Assembly (NCBI RefSeq): GCF_022427145.1
Contig: NZ_JAKSXN010000015.1
Location: forward strand, 27,890 to 91,889
DNA: 64,000 bases
Direction of reading: 5' to 3'
From: Paenibacillus timonensis
Lineage (GTDB): Bacteria; Bacillota; Bacilli; Paenibacillales; Paenibacillaceae
Positions 51,782 to 61,066 of the stretch are shown one piece after another. Within the stretch, counting starts at the first letter, position 1. Each line of letters begins with the position of its first letter. Position numbers and translations under genes: made by a program. The notes under the pieces were generated by a model. The model worked only from the letters and a program-made list of their open reading frames with translations. It was not told where the DNA came from and made no database searches.

Positions 51782-52573
51782 GTGCAAAACACCAACAAAC
51801 ACAAGAACAAAACCGTAGTCAGGTCCATGGATCTACTTCAATTATTTCTGAACCATCCCAAACTGAACATCAGCGAGATGGCCAAACTATCGGGGATTCC
51901 CAAAACTTCGGTCCTCCGTATGATCGGATCCTTGGAAGAAATGGGTTTCTTAAAAAAGGATGCGGAAGGTTCCTATTCGCTAGGATTGCTGTTTCTTCAA
52001 TACGGAAATCTGGTAGCAGAACGGTTAGACATCCGCCATATCGCCCTGCCGGTCATGCAGCAGCTGCGCGACGAGATCCAGGAGGCCATCCATCTCGTGC
52101 TGCGCGACGGGAACGAGTGCATATACATTGAGAAACTGGACACGGATCACCCCGTACGGCTATTCACAAAGATCGGGCGAAAAGCCCCCTTGTATGCCGG
52201 CGCGTCGTCTCGCATTATTTTAGCTTTTATGCCCGAGACGGAGCGTGAGGAATACTTGGCAGCAACCGAACTTCAGCCGATCGCCTCCGGCACGGTCACC
52301 GACAAAACGCAGCTGCGTCAGATTCTGGATCGCTCCCGTCAGGACGGCTACAGCTTCAGCCGGTCTGAATTGGAGAACTACACCGCGGAGCTAAGCGCTC
52401 CGATATTCGATCATACGGGCCAAATCATCGCCGCACTCAGCGCTGCCGGATTGGAAGTCCAGTTCGAGGAAGGGCGCATCGTCGAACTCGTGAAGGACGT
52501 GCAGCAGGCCGCCAACGAGATCTCCCGAAGATTGGGTTGTACCCGGCCAGTACCGGTTGCGGTAACATTATAA
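51782..52573 (+). CDS. IclR family transcriptional regulator
   Basis: 263 residues from a GTG at 51782 with AGGAGG upstream. N-terminal winged helix ('NISEMAKLSGIPKTSVLRMIGSLEEMGFLKKD') and C-terminal effector domain ('HLVLRDGNECIYIEKLDTDHPVRLFTKIGRKAPLYAGASSRIILAF', 'SRSELENYTAELSAPIFDHTGQIIAALS'). IclR proteins typically control catabolic operons for aromatic and carboxylic acids, with the substrate as effector. It is divergent from the island operon and is its most likely regulator. A terminator follows. Confidence 0.94.
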   Translation: MQNTNKHKNKTVVRSMDLLQLFLNHPKLNISEMAKLSGIPKTSVLRMIGSLEEMGFLKKDAEGSYSLGLLFLQYGNLVAERLDIRHIALPVMQQLRDEIQEAIHLVLRDGNECIYIEKLDTDHPVRLFTKIGRKAPLYAGASSRIILAFMPETEREEYLAATELQPIASGTVTDKTQLRQILDRSRQDGYSFSRSELENYTAELSAPIFDHTGQIIAALSAAGLEVQFEEGRIVELVKDVQQAANEISRRLGCTRPVPVAVTL

Positions 52574-52591
52574 ACCGTCTGTGAATAAAAC

Positions 52592-52624
52592 AAGCCCGTC
52601 CCGGCGACTGCCGGAGACGGGCTT
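52592..52624. terminator. Terminator between iclR and murB
   Basis: AAGCCCGTC (52592-52600) pairs with GACGGGCTT (52616-52624), enclosing CCGGC/GCCGG; one bulged base. Serves convergent genes. Confidence 0.85.
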
Positions 52625-52641
52625 TGAAGTTATTTTCGCGA

Positions 52642-53691
52642 TTAACGTCGAAGCGAAGAGGCCTTCCCTTCGATGATCACGACCTCCGGTTCGGGAACGA
52701 AACCGTAATGTCGATCAAAAGCCTCCTGGACATGATGGATCAACTCGATCACATCGGCCGCCGTCGCCCCGCCTACATTTTGAATCACATTGCCGTGAAC
52801 GGGCGAAATTCTGGCATTGCCGCGCTGGACCCCTCTCAAATTAAGGTGGTCCGCCAATTTACCGATCGGCTCGCCGACGGAATAATTGTTTTTGAACACC
52901 GATCCGCAGGAAGGGTAGGTGAAATGCATTTTACCCACGCGATCCTGAACGATCCTTCGCATCGGGGCCAACGCGGAGTCCCTCGCCCCGGTCCCATTCT
53001 TATTGTCTAGCCAACCGATAAAATACGAGGCAAACTCCGGTAATCGGATAGGCGGCAGCTTCCCCTCCTGAAAGTCAGCCAGTTCCGGCAACATCGGCAA
53101 AGCGACTGCCCCTTCGGACGAGCTTAGCTTGAATTCGGCACCGACAATCAGCCAGTTGCTTCGATTGCGTTGAAACACCGACTGTTTATACCCGAATTCG
53201 CAAGCTTCGCGGGTTACGGTTTGAATCCCTCCGGGCTGATGCAAATCGATATAATGAACGTGGATCAACGTATCGCTAATATGGCGGTCAAAATACTTGG
53301 CATTCATATAAATTCCTCCGCCGACCGTTCCCGGCAGCAAAAAGGTAAAATCAAAATCAGCAATCCCCAGGCCATGTCCGATCACGGCCAACATCGACAT
53401 CGGCATCCCCGCCGAAACGTACAGACGATCTCCCTCGAGCTTCACATCGACCATCTCCCGGGTCGTGAGAAACAAGGCGTCCGGGTCGGGCCGATCGGGA
53501 AATAGCATATTGGATCCCCCGCCAAAAAAAATCGGCGTTATCCCGCGTCGATACGCCATCTCCAGCAGCTCCTGCAGTTGGTCTTGCGATTGTGGCGTTC
53601 CCACAAACCGGGCCTCTCCCCCGATTTCATAAGTCGAAAACCGGGATAATGCCTGCTCCGTTCGAAGTCCTCCCAAATTCCAGCTTGTCAT
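52642..53691 (-). CDS. murB: UDP-N-acetylenolpyruvoylglucosamine reductase
   Basis: 349 residues. 'STYEIGGEARFV' and 'FFGGGSNMLFPD' form the FAD site; 'LLPGTVGGGIYMNAKYF' and 'YPSCGSVFKNN' (catalytic Ser) and 'EPEVVIIEG' (catalytic Glu) follow. It reduces the enolpyruvyl group in UDP-MurNAc synthesis. The sequence is less close to the standard Firmicute pattern (e.g. 'MNAKYFDRHISDTL' instead of 'MNAGAYG'), so it may be a second paralogue. It stands alone, outside any mur/ftsZ cluster. Confidence 0.88.
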   Translation of the reverse strand: MTSWNLGGLRTEQALSRFSTYEIGGEARFVGTPQSQDQLQELLEMAYRRGITPIFFGGGSNMLFPDRPDPDALFLTTREMVDVKLEGDRLYVSAGMPMSMLAVIGHGLGIADFDFTFLLPGTVGGGIYMNAKYFDRHISDTLIHVHYIDLHQPGGIQTVTREACEFGYKQSVFQRNRSNWLIVGAEFKLSSSEGAVALPMLPELADFQEGKLPPIRLPEFASYFIGWLDNKNGTGARDSALAPMRRIVQDRVGKMHFTYPSCGSVFKNNYSVGEPIGKLADHLNLRGVQRGNARISPVHGNVIQNVGGATAADVIELIHHVQEAFDRHYGFVPEPEVVIIEGKASSLRR

Positions 53692-53776
53692 ATAAAGCCC
53701 CTTCCTACCCGCTTCCTAAACAATAATGTATATTATGTCGGTGGGCGATTTCAGTGTCAAGGATAGCTCTGACGCA

Positions 53777-53818
53777 AAAAACGGACTGAAAGAAGAGTTC
53801 TTCTTATCAGCCCGTTTT
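53777..53818 (-). terminator. Terminator of yebC-type gene
   Basis: Outer AAAACGG/CCGTTTT (53777-53783, 53812-53818) and inner CTGA/TCAG, AGAAGA/TCTT pairings; on the minus strand followed by a T-run. The rest of 53692-53840 shows nothing else. Confidence 0.8.
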
Positions 53819-53840
53819 AAAATCGCCTCACCCCAAAAGG

Positions 53841-54563
53841 TTACTCGGCGAATTCCACGTTGTGATACACCTGCTGCACGTCTTCCAGGTCTTCCAGCGC
53901 ATCGATCAACTTCTCGAATTGCGCTTCAGCTTCCTTATTAGGTAAAGTTACATAGTTTTGTGCCAGCATCGTCAGTTCGGCAACCGTAAACTCGGTGATC
54001 CCTGCATTCTTGAGCGCTTCCTGCACCGCATGAAATTGATCCGGTTCGGCGTAGACGATGACCGACTCGTCCTCTTCGACGATATCACGTACTTCAAGAT
54101 CGGCTTCCATCAGGATTTCAAACACTTCATCGATCGTTTTGCCTTCCATCCCGATGACCGCGGTTGCGTCAAACATATAAGAAACCGATCCGCTTACGCC
54201 CATATTCCCGCCGTTCTTGTTAAACGCGGAGCGTACTTCCGGTGCGGTACGGTTTACGTTATTCGTCAATGTATCTACAATCACCATGGAGCCGTTAGGG
54301 CCGAAGCCTTCATAACGCAGTTCTTGATAGACTTCATCCGAACTGCCCTTCGCCTTGTCGAGGGCCCGGTCAATGATCGCTTTGGGTACATTGTACGTTT
54401 TTGCCCGTTCCAGAACGACCTTCAAAGCGCGGTTCGATTCCGGATCCGGCTCGCCTTTCTTGGCGGCAACATAAATTTCGACGCCGAACTTCGCGTAAAT
54501 TCGACTGGTGTTGGCGTCTTTTGAAGCCTTCTTCTCTTTAATATTATTCCATTTGCGGCCCAT
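53841..54563 (-). CDS. YebC/PmpR family DNA-binding regulatory protein
   Basis: 240 residues. '[35 protein letters not shown]', '[37 protein letters not shown]' and the three-domain TACO1 layout are plain. This is the YeeN-type branch with the NNIKEKKA start. Some members regulate transcription and others assist translation of proline stretches. It has GGGAAGAGT before the ATG and its own terminator, so it is monocistronic. Confidence 0.93.
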   Translation of the reverse strand: MGRKWNNIKEKKASKDANTSRIYAKFGVEIYVAAKKGEPDPESNRALKVVLERAKTYNVPKAIIDRALDKAKGSSDEVYQELRYEGFGPNGSMVIVDTLTNNVNRTAPEVRSAFNKNGGNMGVSGSVSYMFDATAVIGMEGKTIDEVFEILMEADLEVRDIVEEDESVIVYAEPDQFHAVQEALKNAGITEFTVAELTMLAQNYVTLPNKEAEAQFEKLIDALEDLEDVQQVYHNVEFAE

Positions 54564-54745
54564 ACTCTTCCCACTTTCTTAATAATCTACCCAACTATTA
54601 TAACCAACAACTGATTTGGCGGCAATGAATGCCCTAGTCTTGAACATCGACACCTTGTCCAAGGATTTCCCATCCCAATCTCCCAACGCCCGTGCCTCTG
54701 TTACACAGGATCTCCCCGGAGCTTTTCGCGAAGAGGGAGGAATGC

Positions 54746-54776
54746 AAAAATGCCCTATGTTATTCACATAGGACAT
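54746..54776 (-). terminator. Terminator of the VOC gene
   Basis: 7-bp stem CCTATGT/ACATAGG (54754-54760, 54766-54772), then GCATTTTTGC on the minus strand. No gene is visible in 54564-54745. Confidence 0.7.
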
Positions 54777-54800
54777 TGGGGATCCCTTGAGTACACGTCA

Positions 54801-55217
54801 TTATTCCGATGGCACAGCGCTAGGATCCATGAACATGACTTCCCACAGATGGCCGTCAGGGTCTTGAAAGCTCCAGGTGTACATAAATCCATGGTCGACC
54901 GGATCGCTGTAGGGCTTCCCGCCGGAGGCGAGCGCTTTGTTCACGATTTCGTCCACTTGGCCCCGGCTATCGGCCGACAAGGCAACGATGACCTCGGAAT
55001 AACCCGCTGTATCCGGGATTTCCTTCTTGGTAAACGACTTAAAGAATTCCTCTGTCAGCAGCATGGCGAAGATATTCTCTCCGATCACCAGACAAGCTGC
55101 TTTCTCATCGGTAAATTGCGGGTTAAATTCAAATCCGACTCCTTGAAAGAACTTCATGGTTCTCTGCAAATCTTTGACGGGAAGGTTCACAAAAATATTG
55201 CCCAAAGTCACTGCCAT
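54801..55217 (-). CDS. VOC family protein (glyoxalase-like)
   Basis: 138 residues with two beta-alpha-beta-beta-beta repeats: 'IFVNLPVKDLQRTMKFFQGVGFEFNPQFT' and 'YTWSFQDPDGHLWEVMFMDP', the C-terminal part carrying the usual E-V metal-ligand region. Resembles the YitW/PhnB-like stress proteins of the vicinal oxygen chelate fold. Reaction unknown. AGGGGTGAT precedes the ATG. Confidence 0.85.
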   Translation of the reverse strand: MAVTLGNIFVNLPVKDLQRTMKFFQGVGFEFNPQFTDEKAACLVIGENIFAMLLTEEFFKSFTKKEIPDTAGYSEVIVALSADSRGQVDEIVNKALASGGKPYSDPVDHGFMYTWSFQDPDGHLWEVMFMDPSAVPSE

Positions 55218-55283
55218 CGGATCACCCCTATTTCAAATTTAAAACAATTATACCTGACGCAACCAAAGATTGCTAGATTACGT

Positions 55284-56840
55284 CTAGAGCATCTTCGTCG
55301 TCCAAGATTCGCAGTTCCATGTCTCCGTAACGACGTCGCGGTAAAACTCCGGTTCGTGGGAAATCAACAGAATGCTGCCTTTGTAGGCTTGCAGTGCGCG
55401 TTTCAGCTCTTCCTTGGCATCAACGTCCAAATGGTTCGTCGGTTCGTCAAGCACGAGCAAGTTCGTTTCCCGGTTTATCAGTTTGCACAGGCGTACTTTC
55501 GCTTTCTCGCCCCCGCTCAGCACGGCGATCTTGCTTTCGATATGCTTGGTCGTCAGCCCGCATTTGGCTAAGGCGGCACGCACCTCAAACTGTGTGAACG
55601 ACGGGAATTCGTTCCAGATTTCCTCGATGCATGTATTGTAGTTGGCGTCCTTCATTTCCTGCTCAAAATAGCCGATTTCCAGTAAGTCGCCGAGATGCGC
55701 CGAGCCGGAGATCGCCGGGATTTGTCCCAGGATGCTGCGCAGAAGCGTCGTTTTCCCGATGCCGTTTGCGCCGACGAGAGCGATTTTTTGCCCGCGTTCC
55801 ATCCGCAGATTGAGCGGCTTGGATAACGGCGAATCGTAGCCAATCACCAAGTCCGTCGTCTCAAAGATCAATTTGCCGGATGTTCGTGCATCTTTGAAAT
55901 TAAATTGCGGTTTCGGCTTCTCCTTGGCCAGCTCGATGATTTCCATCTTGTCGAGCTTCTTCTGGCGGGACATCGCCATGTTGCGCGTCGCCACGCTCGC
56001 CTTATTGCGTGCCACGAAGTCCTTGAGATCGGCGATTTCCTGCTGCTGGCGCTTGTAAGCCGACTCCAGCTGTTGCTTCTTCGCCTCGTACACCTGCATG
56101 AAGTTATCGTAATCGCCGACGTAACGGTTCAGTTCTTGATTTTCCATGTGGTAAATCAAGTTAATGACGCTGTTCAGAAACGGGATATCGTGCGAAATCA
56201 GGATAAACGCGTTCTCGTATTCCAGCAAATACCGCTTCAGCCATTCGATATGCTGCTCATCCAAATAGTTTGTCGGTTCGTCCAACAGAAGAATATCCGG
56301 CTTCTCCAGCAGGAGCTTGGCCAGCAGTACCTTCGTCCGCTGCCCTCCGCTGAGGTCGTTAACGTCCTTTTCGAGTCCGATATCCGTCAAGCCCAAGCCG
56401 CGCGCCGTTTCTTCAATTTTGGCGTCGATCAGGTAGAAATCCTGGTTCGTGAGCGTATCCTGAATCGTACCCACGTCCTCCAGCAGCTGCTCCAGCTCTT
56501 CAGGGGACACGTCTCCCATTTTGCCGTACATGTCGTTCATTTCCTGTTCTAAGTCGAACAGGTATTGAAAGGCCCCGCGCAGCACGTCGCGGATGGTCAT
56601 TCCTTTCTCCAACACGGCATGCTGATCGAGGTAGCCGACGCGCGTGCGTCTGGCCCATTCGATCTTGCCTTCATCTGGCTGCAGCTTGCCCGTGATAATG
56701 TTCATGAACGTTGATTTACCTTCACCGTTGGCTCCGACCAGTCCGATATGTTCGCCTTTCAGCAAACGAAAGGACACGTCGTTAAAGATCGCCCGGTCCC
56801 CAAAACCGTGACTCAGCCGTTCTACGCTTAAAATACTCAT
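55284..56840 (-). CDS. ykpA: ABC-F ATPase (YkpA/YbiT type)
   Basis: 518 residues with two complete ABC cassettes and no TM helix: Walker A GANGEGKS and GANGIGKT, signatures LSGGQ and LSGGE, Walker B LLLDEPTNYLD and LVLDEPTNHLD, joined by the charged P-site tip linker around 240-300. ABC-F proteins bind the ribosomal E-site; YkpA/YbiT are the non-resistance housekeeping branch, and the short C-terminus here agrees with that. The start has AGGTG upstream. A promoter with a palindrome in its spacer lies just upstream. Confidence 0.92.
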   Translation of the reverse strand: MSILSVERLSHGFGDRAIFNDVSFRLLKGEHIGLVGANGEGKSTFMNIITGKLQPDEGKIEWARRTRVGYLDQHAVLEKGMTIRDVLRGAFQYLFDLEQEMNDMYGKMGDVSPEELEQLLEDVGTIQDTLTNQDFYLIDAKIEETARGLGLTDIGLEKDVNDLSGGQRTKVLLAKLLLEKPDILLLDEPTNYLDEQHIEWLKRYLLEYENAFILISHDIPFLNSVINLIYHMENQELNRYVGDYDNFMQVYEAKKQQLESAYKRQQQEIADLKDFVARNKASVATRNMAMSRQKKLDKMEIIELAKEKPKPQFNFKDARTSGKLIFETTDLVIGYDSPLSKPLNLRMERGQKIALVGANGIGKTTLLRSILGQIPAISGSAHLGDLLEIGYFEQEMKDANYNTCIEEIWNEFPSFTQFEVRAALAKCGLTTKHIESKIAVLSGGEKAKVRLCKLINRETNLLVLDEPTNHLDVDAKEELKRALQAYKGSILLISHEPEFYRDVVTETWNCESWTTKML

Positions 56841-56914
56841 GGAATTTTAACACCTTTTCTATAGGAAATATGGTTGGTAACACCCGGATAAGCGAATAAG
56901 GGTACACTCGACAT

Positions 56915-56944
56915 ATTATACTGGTTAACCAGGTCAAAGCTCAA
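56915..56944 (-). promoter_or_regulatory. Promoter with palindrome in its spacer
   Basis: On the minus strand -35 TTGAGC (56944-56939), 18-base spacer, -10 TATAAT (56920-56915). The spacer contains the perfect 12-bp palindrome CTGGTTAACCAG (56921-56932), directly against the -10. Confidence 0.6.
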
Positions 56945-56965
56945 TACGGCGGGGAAATTTAGTAG

Positions 56966-57006
56966 AAAAAAAAGGCGCCGCCCCGAGGCTCTCTCGGGCG
57001 GCGCCT
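56966..57006 (-). terminator. Strong terminator of the ars-akr transcript
   Basis: GC-rich stem AGGCGCCGCCCCGAG (56973-56987) with CTCGGGCGGCGCCT (56993-57006), one bulged C; on the minus strand it is followed by eight T. Confidence 0.95.
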
Positions 57007-57017
57007 GCCTGGATATC

Positions 57018-58007
57018 TTAAAAACCTAAAATCTCGTCGATCTTGTGCAACTCCTCCGGAGTGAACGATCGATTGTCCAATGCGCCAACCGCATCCTCGA
57101 TTTGGCTCACCTTGCTGGCGCCGATCAGCGCGGAAGTCACTCTACCGCCTCGGAGCACCCAGGCCAATGCCATTTGCGAAAGCTTCTGTCCTCGAGCGGA
57201 CGCCAGCTCGTTTAACTGCTTGACCTTCGCAATCCGTTCTTCGTTCAAGTCTTCCGGACGAAGGAACACGCTAGGGCCGGCAGCCCGGGAATCCGGAGCG
57301 ATTCCGTTCAGGTAGCGATCGGTCAGAATGCCTTTCTCTAACGGAGAGAATACGATCGAACCGATGCCTTCTTCCTCCAACACCTCCTGCAGCCCCTCTT
57401 CGATCCAGCGGTTCATCATGGAATAGTTCGGCTGATGGATGACCGCCGGCGTGCCAAGCTGCTTCAATATCCGGGATGCCTCGCGAGTCTCTTCCGGACG
57501 ATAGTTGGACAACCCGACATATAAAGCTTTCCCTTGGCGAACGATCAGATCCAGCGCCGCCATCGTTTCTTCCAGCGGGGTGTCCGGGTCAGGGCGATGG
57601 TGATAGAAAATATCCACATACTCCAGCCCCATCCGCTTCAAGCTTTGGTCCAGGCTCGACACCAGATATTTTTTCGAACCCCATTCCCCATACGGCCCTG
57701 GCCACATGTAATATCCCGCTTTGGTGGAGATGATCATCTCGTCTCGATAGGGACGCAGATCCTCGCGCAGCACCCGGCCGAACGTTTCCTCCGCCGAGCC
57801 TGGCGGCGGTCCATAGTTGTTGGCCAGGTCGAAATGCGTGATTCCTAAGTCTAACGCTCTGCGCAGCATGGCGCGCCCATTTTCAAGCACATCGATCCCG
57901 CCAAAATTATGCCATAGGCCAAGCGAGATGGCCGGAAGCTTCAACCCGCTCCGTCCCGAACGGTGATATGTCATCATTTCGTATCTGTTGTCAGCTGCTT
58001 GATACAT
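57018..58007 (-). CDS. yghZ: YghZ-type aldo/keto reductase
   Basis: 329 residues from the ATG at 58007 (AGGAGG upstream; frame open to 58055). It is strikingly similar to E. coli YghZ over its length ('LPAISLGLWHNFGG', 'THFDLANNYGPPPGSAEE', 'STKAGYYMWPGPYG', 'SLDQSLKRMGLEYVDIFYHHR'), an NADPH enzyme reported to reduce L-glyceraldehyde 3-phosphate and methylglyoxal. It follows the AraC-type regulator by 81 bp and is the last gene before a strong terminator, so it may be cotranscribed with the arsenic genes upstream. Confidence 0.92.
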   Translation of the reverse strand: MYQAADNRYEMMTYHRSGRSGLKLPAISLGLWHNFGGIDVLENGRAMLRRALDLGITHFDLANNYGPPPGSAEETFGRVLREDLRPYRDEMIISTKAGYYMWPGPYGEWGSKKYLVSSLDQSLKRMGLEYVDIFYHHRPDPDTPLEETMAALDLIVRQGKALYVGLSNYRPEETREASRILKQLGTPAVIHQPNYSMMNRWIEEGLQEVLEEEGIGSIVFSPLEKGILTDRYLNGIAPDSRAAGPSVFLRPEDLNEERIAKVKQLNELASARGQKLSQMALAWVLRGGRVTSALIGASKVSQIEDAVGALDNRSFTPEELHKIDEILGF

Positions 58008-58088
58008 AAATGCTTGTTCCTCCTTTAGTCCGTATGTGTTCAATATAACGCACAAGGAACAGCTTACCTATATCAGCATGGATGATTC

Positions 58089-58943
58089 CTATGGCATGAT
58101 GTCTGATTTTTGGGCTCGGTCACGATACTCGGTAGGCGAGACGCCTTCTGTTTTCTTGAACATTTTAGAGAACAACAGGGCATCCTGATAACCGACCGAA
58201 CGCGCCACTTCGGCGATAGAGTAATGGCCTTTACGCAGCAACCCGCACGCTTTCTCCATTCGGTAATTCAACAAATATTGCTGCGGCGGCATCCCCGTGG
58301 CTCGTTTAAACAATGAAGATAAATATTTCCGGTCCAATCCGACGATCGCGGCCAATTGGCCGACGGTAATTTCCTCGCCATAATGGCTATGCAGAAAATC
58401 AAGACAGCGATGAATATACGCATCTTTCACTTGAGCCTTTGCCGGGCTCGGAAGCCCCGATGCAGGAACCAGCTCCACCAGCAGCGTCAGAAATTCGTGC
58501 AGCAACGCTTGCAGGCGCAGATCGCGGGTCGCGGCCGCTTCCTCCGCTTCGTTCAGCATCTCGTAGAACTGCGGCATCATATGCGTATCCATTGGAAACA
58601 CGGGGGATGACGGGGTTAACCGGGTACGGCCTAGAATCTCCTCTGCCTGATCCCCGCAGAAGCCGATCCAGGAATACGTCCAGGGGTCGTTTTGATCCGC
58701 CTGATAGAAGATCACCCGTTCGGGATAAGCGAGAAACGCCTGTCCGCCGGTCAGCTCGAAGGTTTTCCCCTCTACTTTGACACGCCCTTGCCCCGAGTGA
58801 ACAAAGTGGATTTTATAAATATCGCGGATGCCCGGACCAAAAGAATGTAGCGGAGCGCACCGTTCTTTTCCCCAATAGCACAAATACAAATCCGGCGGCT
58901 CGCGAAACGGCCGGTCCGGATTATAATGAAAAACCTTATTCAT
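58089..58943 (-). CDS. AraC family transcriptional regulator
   Basis: 284 residues from the ATG at 58943 (AGGAAGGG upstream); the frame extends further but that part lies inside arsC. N-terminal cupin-like AraC ligand domain ('[25 protein letters not shown]', '[30 protein letters not shown]') and two C-terminal HTH motifs ('[26 protein letters not shown]', '[30 protein letters not shown]'). Sugar-responsive regulators look like this. It overlaps arsC by 8 bases, so their translation is coupled. Confidence 0.92.
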   Translation of the reverse strand: MNKVFHYNPDRPFREPPDLYLCYWGKERCAPLHSFGPGIRDIYKIHFVHSGQGRVKVEGKTFELTGGQAFLAYPERVIFYQADQNDPWTYSWIGFCGDQAEEILGRTRLTPSSPVFPMDTHMMPQFYEMLNEAEEAAATRDLRLQALLHEFLTLLVELVPASGLPSPAKAQVKDAYIHRCLDFLHSHYGEEITVGQLAAIVGLDRKYLSSLFKRATGMPPQQYLLNYRMEKACGLLRKGHYSIAEVARSVGYQDALLFSKMFKKTEGVSPTEYRDRAQKSDIMP

Positions 58944-59361
58944 TCCCTTCCTCATCGGCAAAACGCCGGATGCGCTCGCCGATTTGGTCGCGGACGCGCT
59001 GGAACACCGCCCACTTCTCTTCATCCGTTCCCGACGCTTTTGCCGGATCGTCAAATCCCCAGTGCTCGCGGCGAACGTGAGGCGGCGTCATCGGGCAGCG
59101 GTCCGCGGCATCGCCGCACAACGTGACGACCATATCCGCACGGTTCAGTCGCTCCATATCGATGAGATCCGAGGTTTGCCCCGAGATGTCGATGCCCACC
59201 TCAGCCATGGCCTTAACCGCATTCGGATTCAAACCATGCGCTTCAATCCCGGCGCTATAGACCTCCCACCCGTCCGTCAAAAAGGTTTTCGCCCAGCCTT
59301 CGGCCATTTGACTGCGGCAGGAATTGCCGGTGCACAAGAAATAAATCGTTTTTTTATCCAT
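58936..59361 (-). CDS. arsC: Thioredoxin-coupled arsenate reductase
   Basis: 141 residues of the low-molecular-weight phosphatase type. P-loop C10-T-G-N-S-C15-R-S and the redox pair C82 and C89 ('[10 protein letters not shown]') are at the same positions as in Staphylococcus aureus ArsC. It reduces arsenate to arsenite, which Acr3 exports. The gene lies 26 bp after acr3 and its stop overlaps the AraC regulator's start. Confidence 0.96.
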   Translation of the reverse strand: MDKKTIYFLCTGNSCRSQMAEGWAKTFLTDGWEVYSAGIEAHGLNPNAVKAMAEVGIDISGQTSDLIDMERLNRADMVVTLCGDAADRCPMTPPHVRREHWGFDDPAKASGTDEEKWAVFQRVRDQIGERIRRFADEEGNE

Positions 59362-59387
59362 AGGTTTAAAACATCTCCTTTAGTTTG

Positions 59388-60452
59388 TTAGTTAGGTTTA
59401 GCGGATGCAGAGTCGAAATGTCTCCGTTTGAAACGCAGCGCGACATTCACCAGCGCAATCAAAACAGGCACCTCCACGAGCGGCCCGATGACCGCCGCAA
59501 ACGCCACGCCGGAATCAAGACCAAACACGCCGATGGCCACGGCGATGGCCAGTTCGAAATTGTTGCTTGCCGCCGTGAAAGACAACGAAGTGGCTACCGG
59601 GTAAGTCGTGCCCGCTTTTTTGGACAGAAAGAACGACAACAGGAACATGATCACAAAATAGATGATCATCGGAATGGCGATGCGAACTACATCCAACGGC
59701 AGGGCCATGATCAGATCGGCTTTTAAGGAAAACATCAATACAATCGTAAACAATAAGGCGATCAGGGCTAGCGGACCGATTTTAGGCACAAACCCTTGTT
59801 CATATTTCTCTTTGCCTTTCCAGCGAATCCCGATCACCCGGGACAGCAGGCCGGCCGCAAACGGAATTCCCAGGTAAATCAATACGCTGCGAGCGATCTC
59901 ACCCATCGATACATTCACTTCGGCTCCTTGTACTCCGAACCATTCGGGGAGAATCGTGATGAACACGTAAGAAAACACTGAATAAAACAATATCTGAAAA
60001 ATCGAGTTGAACGCGACCAATCCAGCGGTATATTCCGGATCGCCCTTGGCCAAATCGCTCCAAACCAGCACCATCGCGATGCATCGTGCCAGGCCGATCA
60101 TGATCAAACCCACCATGTACTCCGGCATGTCGCTAAGCAGCAAGATCGCCAGGAGGAACATCAGAATCGGTCCGATCACCCAGTTCTGCAGCAAGGAGAG
60201 CAGCAGCACCTTCCAGTCCTTGAATACGCGGCCCAATTTTTCGTACTTCACCTTAGCCAGCGGCGGATACATCATGACGATCAGACCGATTGCGATTGGA
60301 ATGGAAGTGGTTCCTACCTGCATGCGAGAAAGGAACTCCGAGAAACTCGGTATCAACTTTCCGAGGAGAAGCCCAATGGCCATCGAGGCAAATATCCAAA
60401 CCGTCAGGTACCGGTCAAGAAAGGATAATCTTCGTGTTTCCGGCAAGTTCAT
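59388..60452 (-). CDS. acr3: Acr3 family arsenite efflux permease
   Basis: 354 residues from the ATG at 60452 (CAAGG upstream; another ATG is at 60458), ten TM helices. '[19 protein letters not shown]' contains the conserved cysteine of Acr3, and '[17 protein letters not shown]' and '[18 protein letters not shown]' are family landmarks. It exports arsenite using the proton gradient. Lies 22 bp after arsR. Confidence 0.95.
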   Translation of the reverse strand: MNLPETRRLSFLDRYLTVWIFASMAIGLLLGKLIPSFSEFLSRMQVGTTSIPIAIGLIVMMYPPLAKVKYEKLGRVFKDWKVLLLSLLQNWVIGPILMFLLAILLLSDMPEYMVGLIMIGLARCIAMVLVWSDLAKGDPEYTAGLVAFNSIFQILFYSVFSYVFITILPEWFGVQGAEVNVSMGEIARSVLIYLGIPFAAGLLSRVIGIRWKGKEKYEQGFVPKIGPLALIALLFTIVLMFSLKADLIMALPLDVVRIAIPMIIYFVIMFLLSFFLSKKAGTTYPVATSLSFTAASNNFELAIAVAIGVFGLDSGVAFAAVIGPLVEVPVLIALVNVALRFKRRHFDSASAKPN

Positions 60453-60474
60453 CACCATCCTTGTAATTTGAAAT

Positions 60475-60813
60475 TTAATCGTCACAAGAAGATGCCGATT
60501 CGCATTCCAATAACTGTTTTACTCTCAATGATTGCGAGGGCAGGTATTCAAGCAAATCATCAACATACGGCATTTCCGTTAGTTTCAAGGAGTAGTAGGT
60601 CCACTTGCCGCGACGAACCTCCGTAACCAATCCCCCTGCCTTCATTTTTCGCAAATGTTGGCTGACGCTGGGCTGCGACATTTGAAGCAAATCTACAATA
60701 TTGCAGACGCAAAGCTCACGTTCCTTAAGCAACGCCAAAATCGTCAACCTGGTTTTATCGCCAAGCAATTTAAACGTTTCTGCCATCCCATCGATCGTTT
60801 GATTCGTATCCAC
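60475..60813 (-). CDS. arsR: ArsR family arsenite-responsive repressor
   Basis: 112 residues from a GTG at 60813 with GGGGGG upstream. Winged helix with the metal site E-L-C-V-C (C35, C37) in helix alpha3, and a further C-terminal 'CESASSC' pair, so As(III) or Sb(III) sensing is very likely. It heads the arsR-acr3-arsC operon and presumably represses both divergent transcripts through sites in 60814-61101. Confidence 0.94.
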   Translation of the reverse strand: MDTNQTIDGMAETFKLLGDKTRLTILALLKERELCVCNIVDLLQMSQPSVSQHLRKMKAGGLVTEVRRGKWTYYSLKLTEMPYVDDLLEYLPSQSLRVKQLLECESASSCDD

Positions 60814-60919
60814 TCCATATCCCCCCTCTATTTCAAGTCGCCCCTCCTCATTCAATTCTAGTCGGATATAATTATATAATCAATTACTAATATGTATTTA
60901 TGCAATCTGACTAAATTTT

Positions 60920-60950
60920 ATTTGCATTTTGCAAATTTATAAAGTATAAC
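60920..60950 (+). promoter_or_regulatory. arsM-side promoter with ArsR-type palindrome
   Basis: -35 TTGCAT (60922-60927), 17-base spacer, -10 TATAAC (60945-60950). The palindrome ATTTGCA-TTT-TGCAAAT (60920-60936) covers the -35 and is the best candidate for the repressor site in the divergent region. Confidence 0.55.
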
Positions 60951-60965
60951 ATTAAGCAAGGGAGG

Positions 60966-61066
60966 ATTTGGGAACACCAAAGCGAAGTCGTTATTCAAGG
61001 CTTTCATTTCGTTTGGTCTGTTCCACTCACTTCTCTAGTCCCGGATTGTCGCACGGGGATTTTTAT
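60966..61066 (+). other. Possible attenuator leader of the arsM transcript
   Basis: TTTGG (60967-60971), CCAAA (60977-60981) and TTTGG (61012-61016) give two mutually exclusive hairpins. Downstream, CCCG (61040-61043) and CGGG (61054-61057) form a short stem followed by ATTTTTATTT (61059-61068). The order fits an antiterminator/terminator switch, but the stems are short. Confidence 0.3.

Noticed and set aside
60475..60936. Copper or zinc repressor instead of ArsR
   Set aside because: The E-L-C-V-C metal site in helix alpha3 and the acr3/arsC neighbours identify arsenite sensing.
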